Shown here: piece after piece, positions 25,410 to 33,622 of the stretch
Numbering within the stretch: the stretch's first letter is position 1
How the letters are laid out: each line of letters starts with the position of its first letter
Assembly: GCF_043195135.1 (NCBI RefSeq)
Contig: NZ_JBAFWP010000001.1
DNA length: 64,000 nucleotides
Source of the DNA: NCEH01 sp043195135
GTDB lineage: Bacteria; Pseudomonadota; Alphaproteobacteria; Rhizobiales; Xanthobacteraceae
Strand: one strand, 5' to 3'
Translations under genes and position numbers: made by a program
The notes under the pieces: generated by a model
What the model saw: the letters and a program-made list of their open reading frames with translations, nothing else
Database searches by the model: none
What the model was told of the DNA's origin: nothing

Positions 25410-26421
25410 AGCGCGCCTTGGGCAGCCGGCCGAGGAAGTCGAGGGTGGTCGCGGCGATCTCCTCGCCATAGGTTTCCAGCGCGAAATGGCCCGCATCATA
25501 AAGATGCACCTCGGCCTTCGGCAGGATCGTCCTGAAATATTCGACGCCCTTCATGGTGAAATAAGGATCGTTCTTTCCCCAGACGATCAGCGCCGGCGGC
25601 TGCGCGCCCTTCAGGAATTCGCCCCAAGCGGGGTAGGAGGCGACGTTGGTCTGATAATCGGTGAAATACTGGAGCTGGATGTCCGTATTGCCCGGGCGGT
25701 CGAGCCCCGCCTGGTCAGAGGTCCAGGCATCGGGCGACAGGCGCTCGGGCCGGGTCGTGCCATGGGTGTATTCGAACTTCACCCCGTCCGGCGTCAGCAG
25801 CTCGCGGATCGGCTTTTCGGTCTCCGCCGACCGGTTTTTCCAGAACGGCGCGAGCTGGGCGACCACATCCGGATTCCAGCCTTCCGCATTGGCGACCGCG
25901 TTCTGGATGATCAGCCCGCGCAGCCGGTCGGGATGCTTGACGGCGAGGCGGAGACCCACCGGCCCGCCGTAATCCTGCACGAACAACACATAGGATTTCG
26001 CCCCCACCGCGACGGTGAACTTGTCGATGAGGTCCGCGACCGCCGCGAACGTGTAGGGAAACGCGCCCGTGCCCAGCGCCGGGGCCGAACTATAGCCGAA
26101 GCCCGGATAGTCCGGCGCAAGCACGCGATACTTGGAAGAGAGCTTGGGAATGAGATCGCGATACATGTGCGAGGACGAAGGAAAGCCATGCAGAAGCAAA
26201 AGCACCGGCGCGTCCTTCGGCCCGGACTCGCGATAGAAAATCTCCAGCCCGTCGATGGTCACGGTCTTGGACAGGACCGGCTGCGCCGCCTCGGCCCGGG
26301 CGGCGGTCGGGGCCACGGCGGCGGGAAGGATCGACATGGCGCTGAACAGCGTGGAGGCGAGCAGGCCGCCGCGCCAGAAGCGGGCGAGCTTGGAGGACGG
26401 CGGAAGGGCAAGGGACGGCAT
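25408..26421 (-). CDS. Secreted alpha/beta hydrolase, haloalkane dehalogenase/epoxide hydrolase-like (337 aa)
   Basis: Exported alpha/beta-fold hydrolase. A signal peptide of about 43 residues ends near AARAEAAQ. The oxyanion region is LLLHGFPSSSHMYRDL, the nucleophile elbow FVQDYGGPVG carries aspartate rather than serine, as in haloalkane dehalogenases and epoxide hydrolases, and the histidine is in DAGHFALETY. VWGKNDPYFT supplies the acid region. It lies downstream of the GlcG-like gene on the same strand, but a 242-base gap with its own promoter-like sequence precedes it. The substrate is unknown. Confidence 0.85.
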   Translation of the reverse strand: MPSLALPPSSKLARFWRGGLLASTLFSAMSILPAAVAPTAARAEAAQPVLSKTVTIDGLEIFYRESGPKDAPVLLLLHGFPSSSHMYRDLIPKLSSKYRVLAPDYPGFGYSSAPALGTGAFPYTFAAVADLIDKFTVAVGAKSYVLFVQDYGGPVGLRLAVKHPDRLRGLIIQNAVANAEGWNPDVVAQLAPFWKNRSAETEKPIRELLTPDGVKFEYTHGTTRPERLSPDAWTSDQAGLDRPGNTDIQLQYFTDYQTNVASYPAWGEFLKGAQPPALIVWGKNDPYFTMKGVEYFRTILPKAEVHLYDAGHFALETYGEEIAATTLDFLGRLPKAR

Positions 26422-26431
26422 GGGAATTTCC

Positions 26432-26502
26432 GTAACTGTTGATTTGTGACTTCAACGGTGTCTGAGAATCTGAAACCTGTCAATGTAATTTTTAACAGTT
26501 AC
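26432..26502. promoter_or_regulatory. Inverted repeats in hydrolase promoter region
   Basis: GTAACTGTT (26432-26440) and AACAGTTAC (26494-26502) are 9-bp inverted arms flanking an AT-rich stretch. Inside, TGTAA and TTACA form a second inverted pair ten bases apart. The same TGTAA/TTACA words recur upstream of the CGNR regulator at 27318-27345. Confidence 0.45.
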
Positions 26503-26663
26503 ATGCGCGGCGAACGGCGCCGAGCGGACGTGCGAAGGCACGCCCGGCGGGTGCCTCCGAGCGTGCCATTGGTCTCCCCCTTCCTCCTCCTCCCTCCCCC
26601 TCCTCCCCCGAGCTCCGCCGAGCAACGCGATCCGCATCACCCCGCGGCAGGGCGCAGCCGCCC

Positions 26664-27197
26664 TCAATGCGGCAGGCGATCCTTGATCTTGGCGAGCCCG
26701 GCGGCCGCGCAGGCCTCGTCCTTTTCGCCCCCCGGCGCGCCGCCGACGCCGATCGCCGCCACGCTTTCCCCGTTGGCCGTCACGGCGACACCTCCCGCCA
26801 GCAGGAGGATGTTCGGCAGGCTCGCGAACGCGGGCGCATTGGGATTGCCACGCATCTTCTCGACGAAGGCCCCAAGGCTCTCGAACTTGAAGATCGGCCC
26901 GAGCGTGACGACCGTGTAGGCCTTGCGAAAGCTCGTATCCTTGGTGTGGACCGTGCTGTGATCGCCCTTGGCGAAGGCGATGGTTTCGCCCGAGGCGTCG
27001 ACCACTGCGGCCGAGACATCGTAGCCGCTGGCGCCGCAGGCCCGCACGGCCTCTCCCACCGCCTCCATGGCCAGCGCCAGCGGCAGGCGATAGCCGCTCC
27101 CATGGACCTGGGCCATGGCCGGCGGAAGGCTTGCAAAGGCGCACGTCAATGCCAGGGCGCGCACGGCCAGACGCCGGGCCCGAAGGGTCTTCAGCAT
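26664..27197 (-). CDS. Secreted GlcG/HbpS-like heme-binding-family protein (177 aa)
   Basis: Single-domain GlcG/HbpS-fold protein with a signal peptide (hydrophobic segment LAVRALALTCAFASL, cleavage near PPAMAQ). Family features include VDASGETIAFAKGD, FRKAYTVVTLG, LLLAGGVAVTANGESVAAIG and the glycine-rich end GGAPGGEKDEACAAAGLAKI. Members bind heme or act as accessory proteins of oxidoreductases; the role here is unknown. I prefer the ATG at 27197 to one seven codons upstream because the signal peptide then starts MLKTLRARR. It is divergent from the CGNR regulator. Confidence 0.8.
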   Translation of the reverse strand: MLKTLRARRLAVRALALTCAFASLPPAMAQVHGSGYRLPLALAMEAVGEAVRACGASGYDVSAAVVDASGETIAFAKGDHSTVHTKDTSFRKAYTVVTLGPIFKFESLGAFVEKMRGNPNAPAFASLPNILLLAGGVAVTANGESVAAIGVGGAPGGEKDEACAAAGLAKIKDRLPH

Positions 27198-27317
27198 GAA
27201 AATCTCCACGGAAAGCAAAGCCGCGCCCGCACGGCACTCGGCAGGGCAGCGTCGCCATAGGGATCGGGCCGCAGCGCCAGGGGCACTTGCGCGAAACCGC
27301 TTTGCGACTAAATTGGT

Positions 27318-27340
27318 GGTTACAAGCGACAGATGTAACC
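27318..27340. promoter_or_regulatory. Candidate operator of the CGNR regulator
   Basis: GGTTACA (27318-27324) and TGTAACC (27334-27340) form 7-bp inverted arms with a 9-base spacer in the divergent region between the GlcG-like gene and the regulator. A further TGTAA follows at 27341. Confidence 0.45.
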
Positions 27341-27368
27341 TGTAAATAATTTTTGAAAGGTTTCTTGC

Positions 27369-27941
27369 GTGACCGACACCGAAAGGGAGTCCGGTGATCT
27401 GCGGGACGGCATGCCCTTTCTGGGCGGGCGGCTATGGATTGATTTCGTCAATTCCGCCCCGGCCGCTTTCGGCGATTTTCTCGCGACGGAAGACGGCTGG
27501 GCGCGGTGGCGCCGGGCAGCGGGCCTGAGCGCGAACGGCCCGGCCGAAGCCGCGCGGGCCTTCCGCGCCCACCTCGCCGTGCTGTTTGAAGCCATGCTGG
27601 CTGAAAAGGCGCCGCCGGCGGACGCGCTCGCCGCCGTCAACCGCGAGCTGGCGAAGATTGCCACGCACCGCCGGCTCGAACAGGCGGACGGCGCGCTGAC
27701 GATCCGCGATGCGCCGGACGGGCCGATCGGCCCCCTTGGGACCATCGCCCTCGACTTCGCGGATTTCGTGGGCGCGTTCGAGCCCCATCGTATGCGTCAT
27801 TGCAACGGGCCGGACTGCACCCTGGTGTTCTACGATACCGCCCGCAACGCCACCCGCCGCTGGTGTTCCATGGCGCTGTGCGGCAACCGCCACAAGGTGC
27901 GCAGCCACAGGGCCCGCAGATCGAGCCTGCATTGCGACTGA
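27369..27941 (+). CDS. CGNR zinc-finger transcriptional regulator with ABATE domain (190 aa)
   Basis: Predicted stress-responsive regulator. The N-terminal part (FLGGRLWIDFVNSAP) starts the ABATE domain; the C-terminal zinc finger has HCNGPDC, WCSMALCGNR and the family-defining CGNR followed by KVRSHRARR. Translation begins at a GTG preceded by GAAAGG. Position opposite two secreted proteins and shared TGTAA/TTACA elements suggest it controls both, which is inference. Confidence 0.88.
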   Translation: MTDTERESGDLRDGMPFLGGRLWIDFVNSAPAAFGDFLATEDGWARWRRAAGLSANGPAEAARAFRAHLAVLFEAMLAEKAPPADALAAVNRELAKIATHRRLEQADGALTIRDAPDGPIGPLGTIALDFADFVGAFEPHRMRHCNGPDCTLVFYDTARNATRRWCSMALCGNRHKVRSHRARRSSLHCD

Positions 27942-28060
27942 CCGGGCCCGCCGGCGCGCCTTCTTCAAGCACGCCGGCTTCCGCTTGGTCCGCAACCGCC
28001 TGGTGGGGCGCCAACCCGTTTGGTCGCTAAAGATGTACAATCCTTCCGCCGCCGCCACAC

Positions 28061-28076
28061 ATGCGGCCGGCCGCAT
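28061..28076. terminator. 16-bp palindrome between convergent genes
   Basis: ATGCGGCCGGCCGCAT is a perfect palindrome ending three bases before the stop of the minus-strand GST. It may act as a small terminator hairpin, but no U-run is present. Confidence 0.3.
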
Positions 28077-28078
28077 CT

Positions 28079-28786
28079 TCAGGCGACGGTCGCCGGGTAG
28101 TTCTGTGGGAACAGGGCGCGCAGGGCGACCTCGTCCATCTCCTGCTTGAAAGTCACATTGCTGCCCACCGCGCGGGCCCGCACCGCCGCCGGGCGCGCAT
28201 CCACCCGCTCGAACCAGCGCTTGAGATGGGGGAAGGCCCCGAGCGGATCTTCCTCCACGCCCAGCGCGAACGAGGCCCGCGTCAGCCAGCCCCAGGCCGA
28301 CATATCCACGATGCTGATCTCGTCGCCCACAAAAAACGTCCGCCCGGAGGCGAGGCGCTCGTCCAGCAGGTGGTAATGGCGCTCCACTTCGCGGCGATAG
28401 CGATTGATCGCATAGGGCAGCTTTTCCGGTGCGGCGCGCTGGAAATGCACCGACTGGCCGGAATAGGGACCGACCCCCGTGGCGATGAACATGAGCCAGG
28501 ACAGCAGGTCGCCACGGTCGTGCGGGCGTCCGAGGAAGCGGTCGATCTTCTGTGCGAGATACAGCAGGATCGCGGTGGAATCGAACACCGCCGTCGGCCC
28601 GCCAATCCCGTCCGTATCGACGATCGCCGGCAGCTTGGCGTTGGGATTGATGGCGCGGAAGGCCGGAAGGTGCTGCTCGCCCTTGCGGGTGTCCACCGGG
28701 ACCACCTCATAGGCAAGCCCGGCTTCCTCCAGGAACAGCGCCACCTTGTACGGATTGGGCGTGGGGTGGAAATAGAACTTGATCAT
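28079..28786 (-). CDS. Glutathione S-transferase, YghU/YfcG-like (235 aa)
   Basis: Last gene of the redox operon. The N-terminal domain reads MIKFYFHPTPNPYKVALFLE, then NPNAKLPAIVDTDG and FDSTAILLYLA, all typical of the nucleophilic-Ser/Asn disulfide-reductase-like GST subgroup. The C-terminal helical domain includes FIATGVGPYSGQSVHFQRAA and the DMSAWGW N-capping motif. The ATG at 28786 is chosen because all homologous GSTs begin M-x-x-x-Y-x-x-P. It is 43 bases downstream of the SDR gene. Substrate unknown. Confidence 0.9.
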   Translation of the reverse strand: MIKFYFHPTPNPYKVALFLEEAGLAYEVVPVDTRKGEQHLPAFRAINPNAKLPAIVDTDGIGGPTAVFDSTAILLYLAQKIDRFLGRPHDRGDLLSWLMFIATGVGPYSGQSVHFQRAAPEKLPYAINRYRREVERHYHLLDERLASGRTFFVGDEISIVDMSAWGWLTRASFALGVEEDPLGAFPHLKRWFERVDARPAAVRARAVGSNVTFKQEMDEVALRALFPQNYPATVA

Positions 28787-28829
28787 CGAAGCTCCATGGG
28801 CGGGGAGGAGACAGGAAAAGCACGCGCCT

Positions 28830-29639
28830 TCAGAAGGCGCGATGGCTGGAGACGGCGGCTTCCAGATCGGCCTTGATGGTGCGGAAACGCTCGTCGAGCG
28901 CCTCCGGCTCATCGCGGTTTTTCGTGATCATGGCAAGCCGCGCCGCGCCGCCGCGGATCACCTCGCGGGCATTGCTCTCAAGCCCCTCGATGAGGCCGTC
29001 GGCCACCGCTTCAGGGGTTTCGCGCACGAAGCCGAGATCGGGGCCGGCCTTGTTGGTGGCCAGCATCGGCGTGTCGGTGGCGGTGGGATAGAGCGTCATC
29101 ACATGCACCCCCTCGCCGATCAGCTCGCGGCGCAGCGCCTCGCCGAACCGGCCGAGCCCCGCCTTGGCGGCGGCATAGGCCCCATAGAACGGCCCGCCCA
29201 CGAGCCCGAAGCCGGAGGAGACGTTGACGATGGCCGCGTCCCCGCTCGCCCGCAGCAGGGGCAGCGCGGCGCGCGAGAGCAGGATCGGCGCGAGAAGATT
29301 GAGGTCGAGCATGGCCTCGATCTCCGCTTCGGGGATCTGCTCCAGGCGCCCGGCGCGCACGTTGCCGGCATTGTTCACCAGAATGTCGAGCCGGCCGCCG
29401 AACGCGGCGGATGCGGCGGCGATCAAGGCCGCCCGGTCGGCGGCGACCGTCACGTCGCAGACCTGAACCTGCGCCGAGCCGCCGGCCGCGCGCACCAGGG
29501 CCGCGGTCTCCTCGAGCGGCGCGAGCCGACGCCCGGCCAGCAGCAGGCGCGCCCCCTTGCGGGCGAAGGCGAGCGCGGCCGCGCGGCCGATGCCGCTGCC
29601 CGCGCCGGTGAGCAGAACGCTCTTGTCCTCAAGCTTCAT
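28830..29639 (-). CDS. Short-chain dehydrogenase/reductase (269 aa)
   Basis: Classical SDR with the NAD(P) motif TGAGSGIG (about 11-18), the NNAG motif in DILVNNAGNV, the catalytic serine in VNVSSGFG and the YGAYAAAK active site with tyrosine and lysine in place. The arginine after GAGSGIG (GR) and AGRR at the end of beta 2 favour NADP. Its start overlaps the GST stop by 11 bases (ATGAAGCTTGA), indicating coupled translation in the peroxiredoxin-GST-SDR-GST operon. Substrate is not predictable. Confidence 0.92.
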   Translation of the reverse strand: MKLEDKSVLLTGAGSGIGRAAALAFARKGARLLLAGRRLAPLEETAALVRAAGGSAQVQVCDVTVAADRAALIAAASAAFGGRLDILVNNAGNVRAGRLEQIPEAEIEAMLDLNLLAPILLSRAALPLLRASGDAAIVNVSSGFGLVGGPFYGAYAAAKAGLGRFGEALRRELIGEGVHVMTLYPTATDTPMLATNKAGPDLGFVRETPEAVADGLIEGLESNAREVIRGGAARLAMITKNRDEPEALDERFRTIKADLEAAVSSHRAF

Positions 29640-30369
29640 TGTTCTTCTCCGTGGAGGGGGTTGCCGAAAGCGTGGCGATGCTGGCGGCGGTCTGGCCGAA
29701 CAGGAGGCTCTTGCCGGCCTCGGTCACCGCCGGGCGGGTCTGGAACGGCTCGCCCTTCGCGTAGGCCGCAACGGTCGCCGGGCGCGCCGCGATACCCGCG
29801 AACCAGCGCTTGAGATGGGGAAAAGCCTCGAGATCCTGCTGCTGGCGGCGCCAGGGCACGACCCAGGGATAGATCGCCATGTCGGCGATGGAATAGTCCG
29901 CGCCGGCGACGAACGGCACGAGCGCCAGGCGCCGGTCGAGCACGCCATAGAGCCGGTTGGTCTCCTTGACGTAGCGCTCCATGGCATAGGGGATGCGTTC
30001 CGGCGCATATTGCACGAAATGGTGGTTCTGCCCGGCCATGGGGCCAAGACCGCCCACCTGCCAGAACAGCCATTCCAGCACCGCCTTGCGGCCGCGCACG
30101 TCGTTCGGCAGGAAGCGCCCGGCCTTCTCGGCGAGATAGACCAGGATGGCGCCGGACTCGAACACGCTCACGGGCGCGCCGCCGTCGGCCGGATCGGGAT
30201 CGGTGATCGCCGGCATGCGGTTGTTGGGAGAAATGGCGAGGAAGTCCGGCTTGAACTGGTCGCCGGCGCTGATGTCGATGGGGTGGATGCGATACGCGAG
30301 GCCCAGTTCCTCCAGCAGCATCGTCACCTTGTGGCCGTTGGGGGTGGGCCAGTAGAACAGCTCGATCAT
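29629..30369 (-). CDS. Glutathione S-transferase / disulfide-bond oxidoreductase, YfcG-like (246 aa)
   Basis: YfcG/YghU-type GST: MIELFYWPTPNGHKVTMLLE at the N terminus contains the TPNGHK signature of this subgroup, whose members reduce disulfides with glutathione. SPNNRMPAITDPD holds the cis-proline, FESGAILVYLAEKAG the glutathione contact, and QNHHFVQYAPERIPYAMERY follows in the helical domain. The ATG overlaps the peroxiredoxin stop. Compared with the second GST of this operon it is longer at the C terminus by a loosely conserved tail. Confidence 0.92.
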   Translation of the reverse strand: MIELFYWPTPNGHKVTMLLEELGLAYRIHPIDISAGDQFKPDFLAISPNNRMPAITDPDPADGGAPVSVFESGAILVYLAEKAGRFLPNDVRGRKAVLEWLFWQVGGLGPMAGQNHHFVQYAPERIPYAMERYVKETNRLYGVLDRRLALVPFVAGADYSIADMAIYPWVVPWRRQQQDLEAFPHLKRWFAGIAARPATVAAYAKGEPFQTRPAVTEAGKSLLFGQTAASIATLSATPSTEKNNEA

Positions 30370-31064
30370 GCACCTTCTCCCTGCGAGGGGCCGGGCCGCG
30401 GGTCCGGCGCCTGCTCGTCCTTCAGATCCGCCAACACGTTCAATATTTCCTCGGGATCGAGGCGATTGCGGTAATCGGCATCGACGTAGGACATCAGCAC
30501 CCGGCCGTCGGGGGCGACCACGAAGGTGCCGGGCACGGGCAGGCGCCAGCGGGCCTCGCCATTGATCTGCGGCAGCTCGATGCCGTTGCGGGCATAGGCC
30601 TCGCGCAATTGCGGCGGCAGCTCGCACACCAGCCCGTAGGTGGCGGCGACCGCATTGCCGACATCGCTCAACACCGGAAAGGCAAGGCCGCCGGTGGCGA
30701 CCGTCTCCCTGGACCGGTCGGGCAGCTGCGGTGAGATGGCGAGCAACGCCCCGCCCAGGTCCCGGATGCGGGGCAGCGCCTGCTGGTACGCGCGCAGCTG
30801 GAGATTGCAGTAGGGGCACCATCCCCCACGATAGAAGGTGAGGACCACCGGCCCCTTCGCGAGGATTTCGGCGAACCGGACATCCTCCCCCTGGGCATCC
30901 GGCAAGATGAAATCCGGCGCCGCCTGGCCGGCGCTCAAGGCCACGTCGAGCAGCCCGGAGCGCCGCAGATCCTCGATCGCCCCCTCATAGAGCGAGACCC
31001 GGTCGCGCGGCGCCTCGCGCTCGAAGGCGGCCCGCCGGGCCGCGAGATCCTGGACCAGGCTCAT
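30366..31064 (-). CDS. Peroxiredoxin-like AhpC/TSA-family protein (232 aa)
   Basis: Thioredoxin-fold peroxidase-like protein. The active site is FYRGGWCPYCNLQLRAY with a CxxC rather than the single peroxidatic cysteine of standard peroxiredoxins. ISPQLPDRSRET and FPVLSDVGNAVAATYGLV are typical of the AhpC/TSA_2 group. No signal peptide. It is the first gene of a four-gene operon with two GSTs and an SDR; its stop overlaps the first GST start in an ATGA-type junction. A thiol-disulfide oxidoreductase or peroxidase role is likely. Confidence 0.85.
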   Translation of the reverse strand: MSLVQDLAARRAAFEREAPRDRVSLYEGAIEDLRRSGLLDVALSAGQAAPDFILPDAQGEDVRFAEILAKGPVVLTFYRGGWCPYCNLQLRAYQQALPRIRDLGGALLAISPQLPDRSRETVATGGLAFPVLSDVGNAVAATYGLVCELPPQLREAYARNGIELPQINGEARWRLPVPGTFVVAPDGRVLMSYVDADYRNRLDPEEILNVLADLKDEQAPDPRPGPSQGEGA

Positions 31065-31175
31065 GCGAACACCTGCCCGGCGGCATGCGCCGGCTTCAAG
31101 GGGAGACGCCCCGGCGCCTTCGAAGCGCGGCGGGAAGGCCGGGCATCGAGGGAAAGCGGAACGGGGATGTGCGGC

Positions 31176-31229
31176 GGGAAGGACATTTGCAATGCGAAGG
31201 ACAATTGCGATGGGAAGGACATGGGCGGT
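31176..31229. repeat. Three 18-bp direct repeats in a divergent promoter region
   Basis: Units at 31176-31193, 31194-31211 and 31212-31229 share the core G(G/C)GAAGGACA at an exact 18-base period. They lie between the divergent peroxiredoxin operon and LysR gene, where iterated regulator-binding sites would fit. Confidence 0.6.
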
Positions 31230-31316
31230 TCCACCAGCAGCATTCGCCGGGCATTTGATCTGATCCCGCGATTTCCAAAATCCCGGTCGATCGCATATGA
31301 TTCATTCTTCAAAGGA

Positions 31317-32237
31317 ATGAATGGGGCCACCTTGGACCGATTTGCGTCCCTCAGCCTGTTTGTGCGCGTGGTTGAAACCGGCAGTTTTTCGGCCGCTTCG
31401 CGCGCGGCGGGAATCTCCCAGCCCACGGCCAGCAAGCAGATCGTGGAACTCGAGCGCCACCTTGGCGCCCGCCTGCTCCAGCGCACCACGCGAAAGCTCA
31501 GCCTGACCGAGGCGGGAACGCGGTTCTACGATCATGCCAAGCGCCTGCTCGCGGATCTGGCGGAGGCCGAATCCAGCGTCTCGCGCCTCCAGGATGCGGC
31601 GGTGGGTACCTTGCGGGTGGGCGCGCCGGTGGCATTCGGGCGCCTGCACATCATGCCCGAGCTGCCGGAATTCCTGCGCCTCTATCCCGGCCTCGCCGTG
31701 GATCTTTCGCTCAACGACAGGTTCGTGGACCTCATCGAAGAGCGGGTCGACGTGGCGATCCGCATCGGCCGCCTGTCCGACATGAACCTGATCGTGCGGC
31801 ATCTCGGCGAGAGCCGGCGTGTGCTGGCCGCAAGCCCGGCCTATCTCGCCGCGCGCGGGGAACCGCGCACGCTCGATGATCTGCACGACCACGATTGCAT
31901 CCTCTACCGATACCTCGCGACCGGAAACGAATGGCCCTTCACCGGGCCGTCCGGGCCGGTTTCCGTGCGCGTGAGCGGCAGCTTTTCCACCAACAGCTCC
32001 GAAGCCATCCGCGCGGCCGTGCTCGGCGGCATGGGCATCGCGATGGTGCCGTTCTGGATGGTGGGGGACGCGCTTGCGAGCGGCGCGCTCAAAGCCCTCC
32101 TCACCGACCATGTGGCGCCGGGCACCGATATCAGCGCGCTCTACCCGCCCACCCCCCACCTCGCCCCAAAGGTGCGGGTGTTCATCGACTTCCTGCGGCG
32201 GGCGCTGCGGCGCAGCGCGGCCCGGTGGGGCGCCTGA
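31317..32237 (+). CDS. LysR-family transcriptional regulator (306 aa)
   Basis: LysR regulator of the large CrgA/AaeR-like group: HTH region MNGATLDRFASLSLFVRVVE, GSFSAASRAAGISQPTASKQ, LLQRTTRKLSLTEAG, then the effector domain with GTLRVGAPVAFGRLHIMPEL and LRRALR at the end. The ATG at 31317 gives the family's usual N terminus; a longer frame from 31167 crosses the 18-bp repeats. It is divergent from the peroxiredoxin-GST-SDR-GST operon and upstream of the AhpD-like gene, so it may control both redox sets. Confidence 0.92.
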   Translation: MNGATLDRFASLSLFVRVVETGSFSAASRAAGISQPTASKQIVELERHLGARLLQRTTRKLSLTEAGTRFYDHAKRLLADLAEAESSVSRLQDAAVGTLRVGAPVAFGRLHIMPELPEFLRLYPGLAVDLSLNDRFVDLIEERVDVAIRIGRLSDMNLIVRHLGESRRVLAASPAYLAARGEPRTLDDLHDHDCILYRYLATGNEWPFTGPSGPVSVRVSGSFSTNSSEAIRAAVLGGMGIAMVPFWMVGDALASGALKALLTDHVAPGTDISALYPPTPHLAPKVRVFIDFLRRALRRSAARWGA

Positions 32238-32253
32238 GTGGCGCATCATTCCA

Positions 32254-32303
32254 TCTGGCGAAACAATCAATTACAAACGCGGTGGATTATCGTTTCTGCC
32301 AGA
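32254..32303. promoter_or_regulatory. Long-armed inverted repeat upstream of the AhpD-like gene
   Basis: TCTGGCGAAAC (32254-32264) pairs with GTTTCTGCCAGA (32292-32303) apart from one bulged base, with an AT-rich 27-base centre. It is located 58 bases before the AhpD-like start and could be a regulator site or an attenuator hairpin. Confidence 0.45.
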
Positions 32304-32361
32304 CGAGATCATCTTCCGTCCACGGGTGCCGGCGATCGGCGCCCCAACGGAGGACGATCCC

Positions 32362-32927
32362 ATGTCTGACATTTCCAGCCCCCGCATTCCGACCCCCGCC
32401 ACCATCGAGGACGCCCCCGCCGCCGCCCAGCCGCTGCTGAACGCCGTGAAGGCCCAGCTGGGCAGCGTGCCGAACCTGTTCCGCCTCGTGGCCAACAGCC
32501 CCGCGGCCCTGGAAGGCTATCTCGGGCTCAATGCCGCCCTCGGCAAGGGCGAGTGCCGGCGGCGACGCGCGAGCGCATCGCCATCGCCATCGCAGAGATC
32601 AACGGCTGCGATTATTGCCTCTCGGCCCACACCTATCTCGGCCATGCGCTTGCCAAGCTGGACGCGGCCGAGATCGCCGCCAACCGCGCGGGCACCTCGA
32701 CCGACCCGAAAGCCGACGCGGCGGTGCGCTTTGCCGCCAGCGTCGCGCGCCAGCGCGGCCATGTGGAGGCAAGCGAAGTCGCGGCTGTAAAGGCGGCCGG
32801 CTATGACGACGGCCAGGTGATCGAGATCGTGCTTCACGTCGCCCTCAACACCTGGACCAATTACATCAACGAAGTCGCGCAGACCGAGATCGACTTCCCG
32901 GTGGTCAACACGCGCAAGGCGGCCTGA
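32362..32927 (+). pseudogene. AhpD-like carboxymuconolactone decarboxylase family gene with -1 frameshift
   Basis: Two adjacent frames encode one AhpD-fold peroxidase-related protein of about 188 residues. The first 64 codons (32362-32553) end ALGKGE; the second frame resumes with PAATRERIAIAIAEINGCDY and carries the redox motif CDYC followed by LSAHTYLGHALAK, as expected. One base is missing between 32553 and 32554 (GAG-TG where GAG-xTG is expected). Unless it is an assembly error the product is truncated before the CxxC. It lies downstream of a LysR gene and upstream of a pyridoxamine-oxidase-fold gene. Alternative: programmed frameshifting, but no slippery heptamer is visible. Confidence 0.8.
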
Positions 32928-33001
32928 CCCGCACGACGTTCCCGCCGGCCGGCGCCGCTGGCCGGCAGGACGCGCGCAGAGGCCCCTCACAGGAGGCACC
33001 G

Positions 33002-33622
33002 ATGACCTCACCCTTATCCGTTCCGAGCGATGTCGCCTTTTCCCCGGCGGTGAAGGCGATCCAGGCCCGCAAGGGCTCGCGCGCCGGCTATCGCCGGTTG
33101 GAGGAGACCGGCGGCTGGCGCGACGCGATCACGCCCGATCTCGCCGCCTTCCTTGCGGCGCAGACGAGCATGTACCTCGCCACCGCCAGCGCCGCCGGCC
33201 AGCCCTATATCCAGCACCGGGGCGGCCCCGCCGGCTTTCTGCGGGTGCTGGATGACCACACGATCGCGTTTGCCGATTTCAAGGGCAACCGGCAATACAT
33301 CACGCTCGGCAATCTCAGCGAGAACCCGGCCGCGCACATCTTCCTGATGGATTATGCGAACCGCCGGCGCATCAAGATGTGGGGCACGGCCCGGGCGGTG
33401 GAGGACGATCCGGCCCTGCTGGAGTCCCTGCGGGTCGCGGGCTACAAGGGCGTGCCGGAACAGGCGCTGGTGTTCACGCTCACCGCCTGGGACATGAACT
33501 GCCCGCAGCATATTCCCCAGCGTTTCGAGGCGGCCGATGTCGCCGCCGCGCTGGAGGCGCGCGACCGGCGCATCGCCGAGCTGGAAGCGCAGCTGGCGCG
33601 TCTCGGGAACGGCGCGGGGTGA
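33002..33622 (+). CDS. Pyridoxamine 5'-phosphate oxidase-fold flavin protein (206 aa)
   Basis: Split-barrel FMN/F420-type protein of the PNPOx-like group, not PdxH itself. Residues 40-165 include FLAAQTSMYLATASAAGQPY, IQHRGGPAGFLRVLDDHT, FADFKGNRQYITLGNLSENP and IKMWGTARAV. The C terminus has CPQHIPQRFEA, frequent in this subfamily, and a short coiled-coil-like helix (RIAELEAQLARL). AGGAGG precedes the ATG. It is 74 bases downstream of the AhpD-like gene, on the same strand. Function unknown, probably redox or pyridoxine-related reduction. Confidence 0.8.
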   Translation: MTSPLSVPSDVAFSPAVKAIQARKGSRAGYRRLEETGGWRDAITPDLAAFLAAQTSMYLATASAAGQPYIQHRGGPAGFLRVLDDHTIAFADFKGNRQYITLGNLSENPAAHIFLMDYANRRRIKMWGTARAVEDDPALLESLRVAGYKGVPEQALVFTLTAWDMNCPQHIPQRFEAADVAAALEARDRRIAELEAQLARLGNGAG

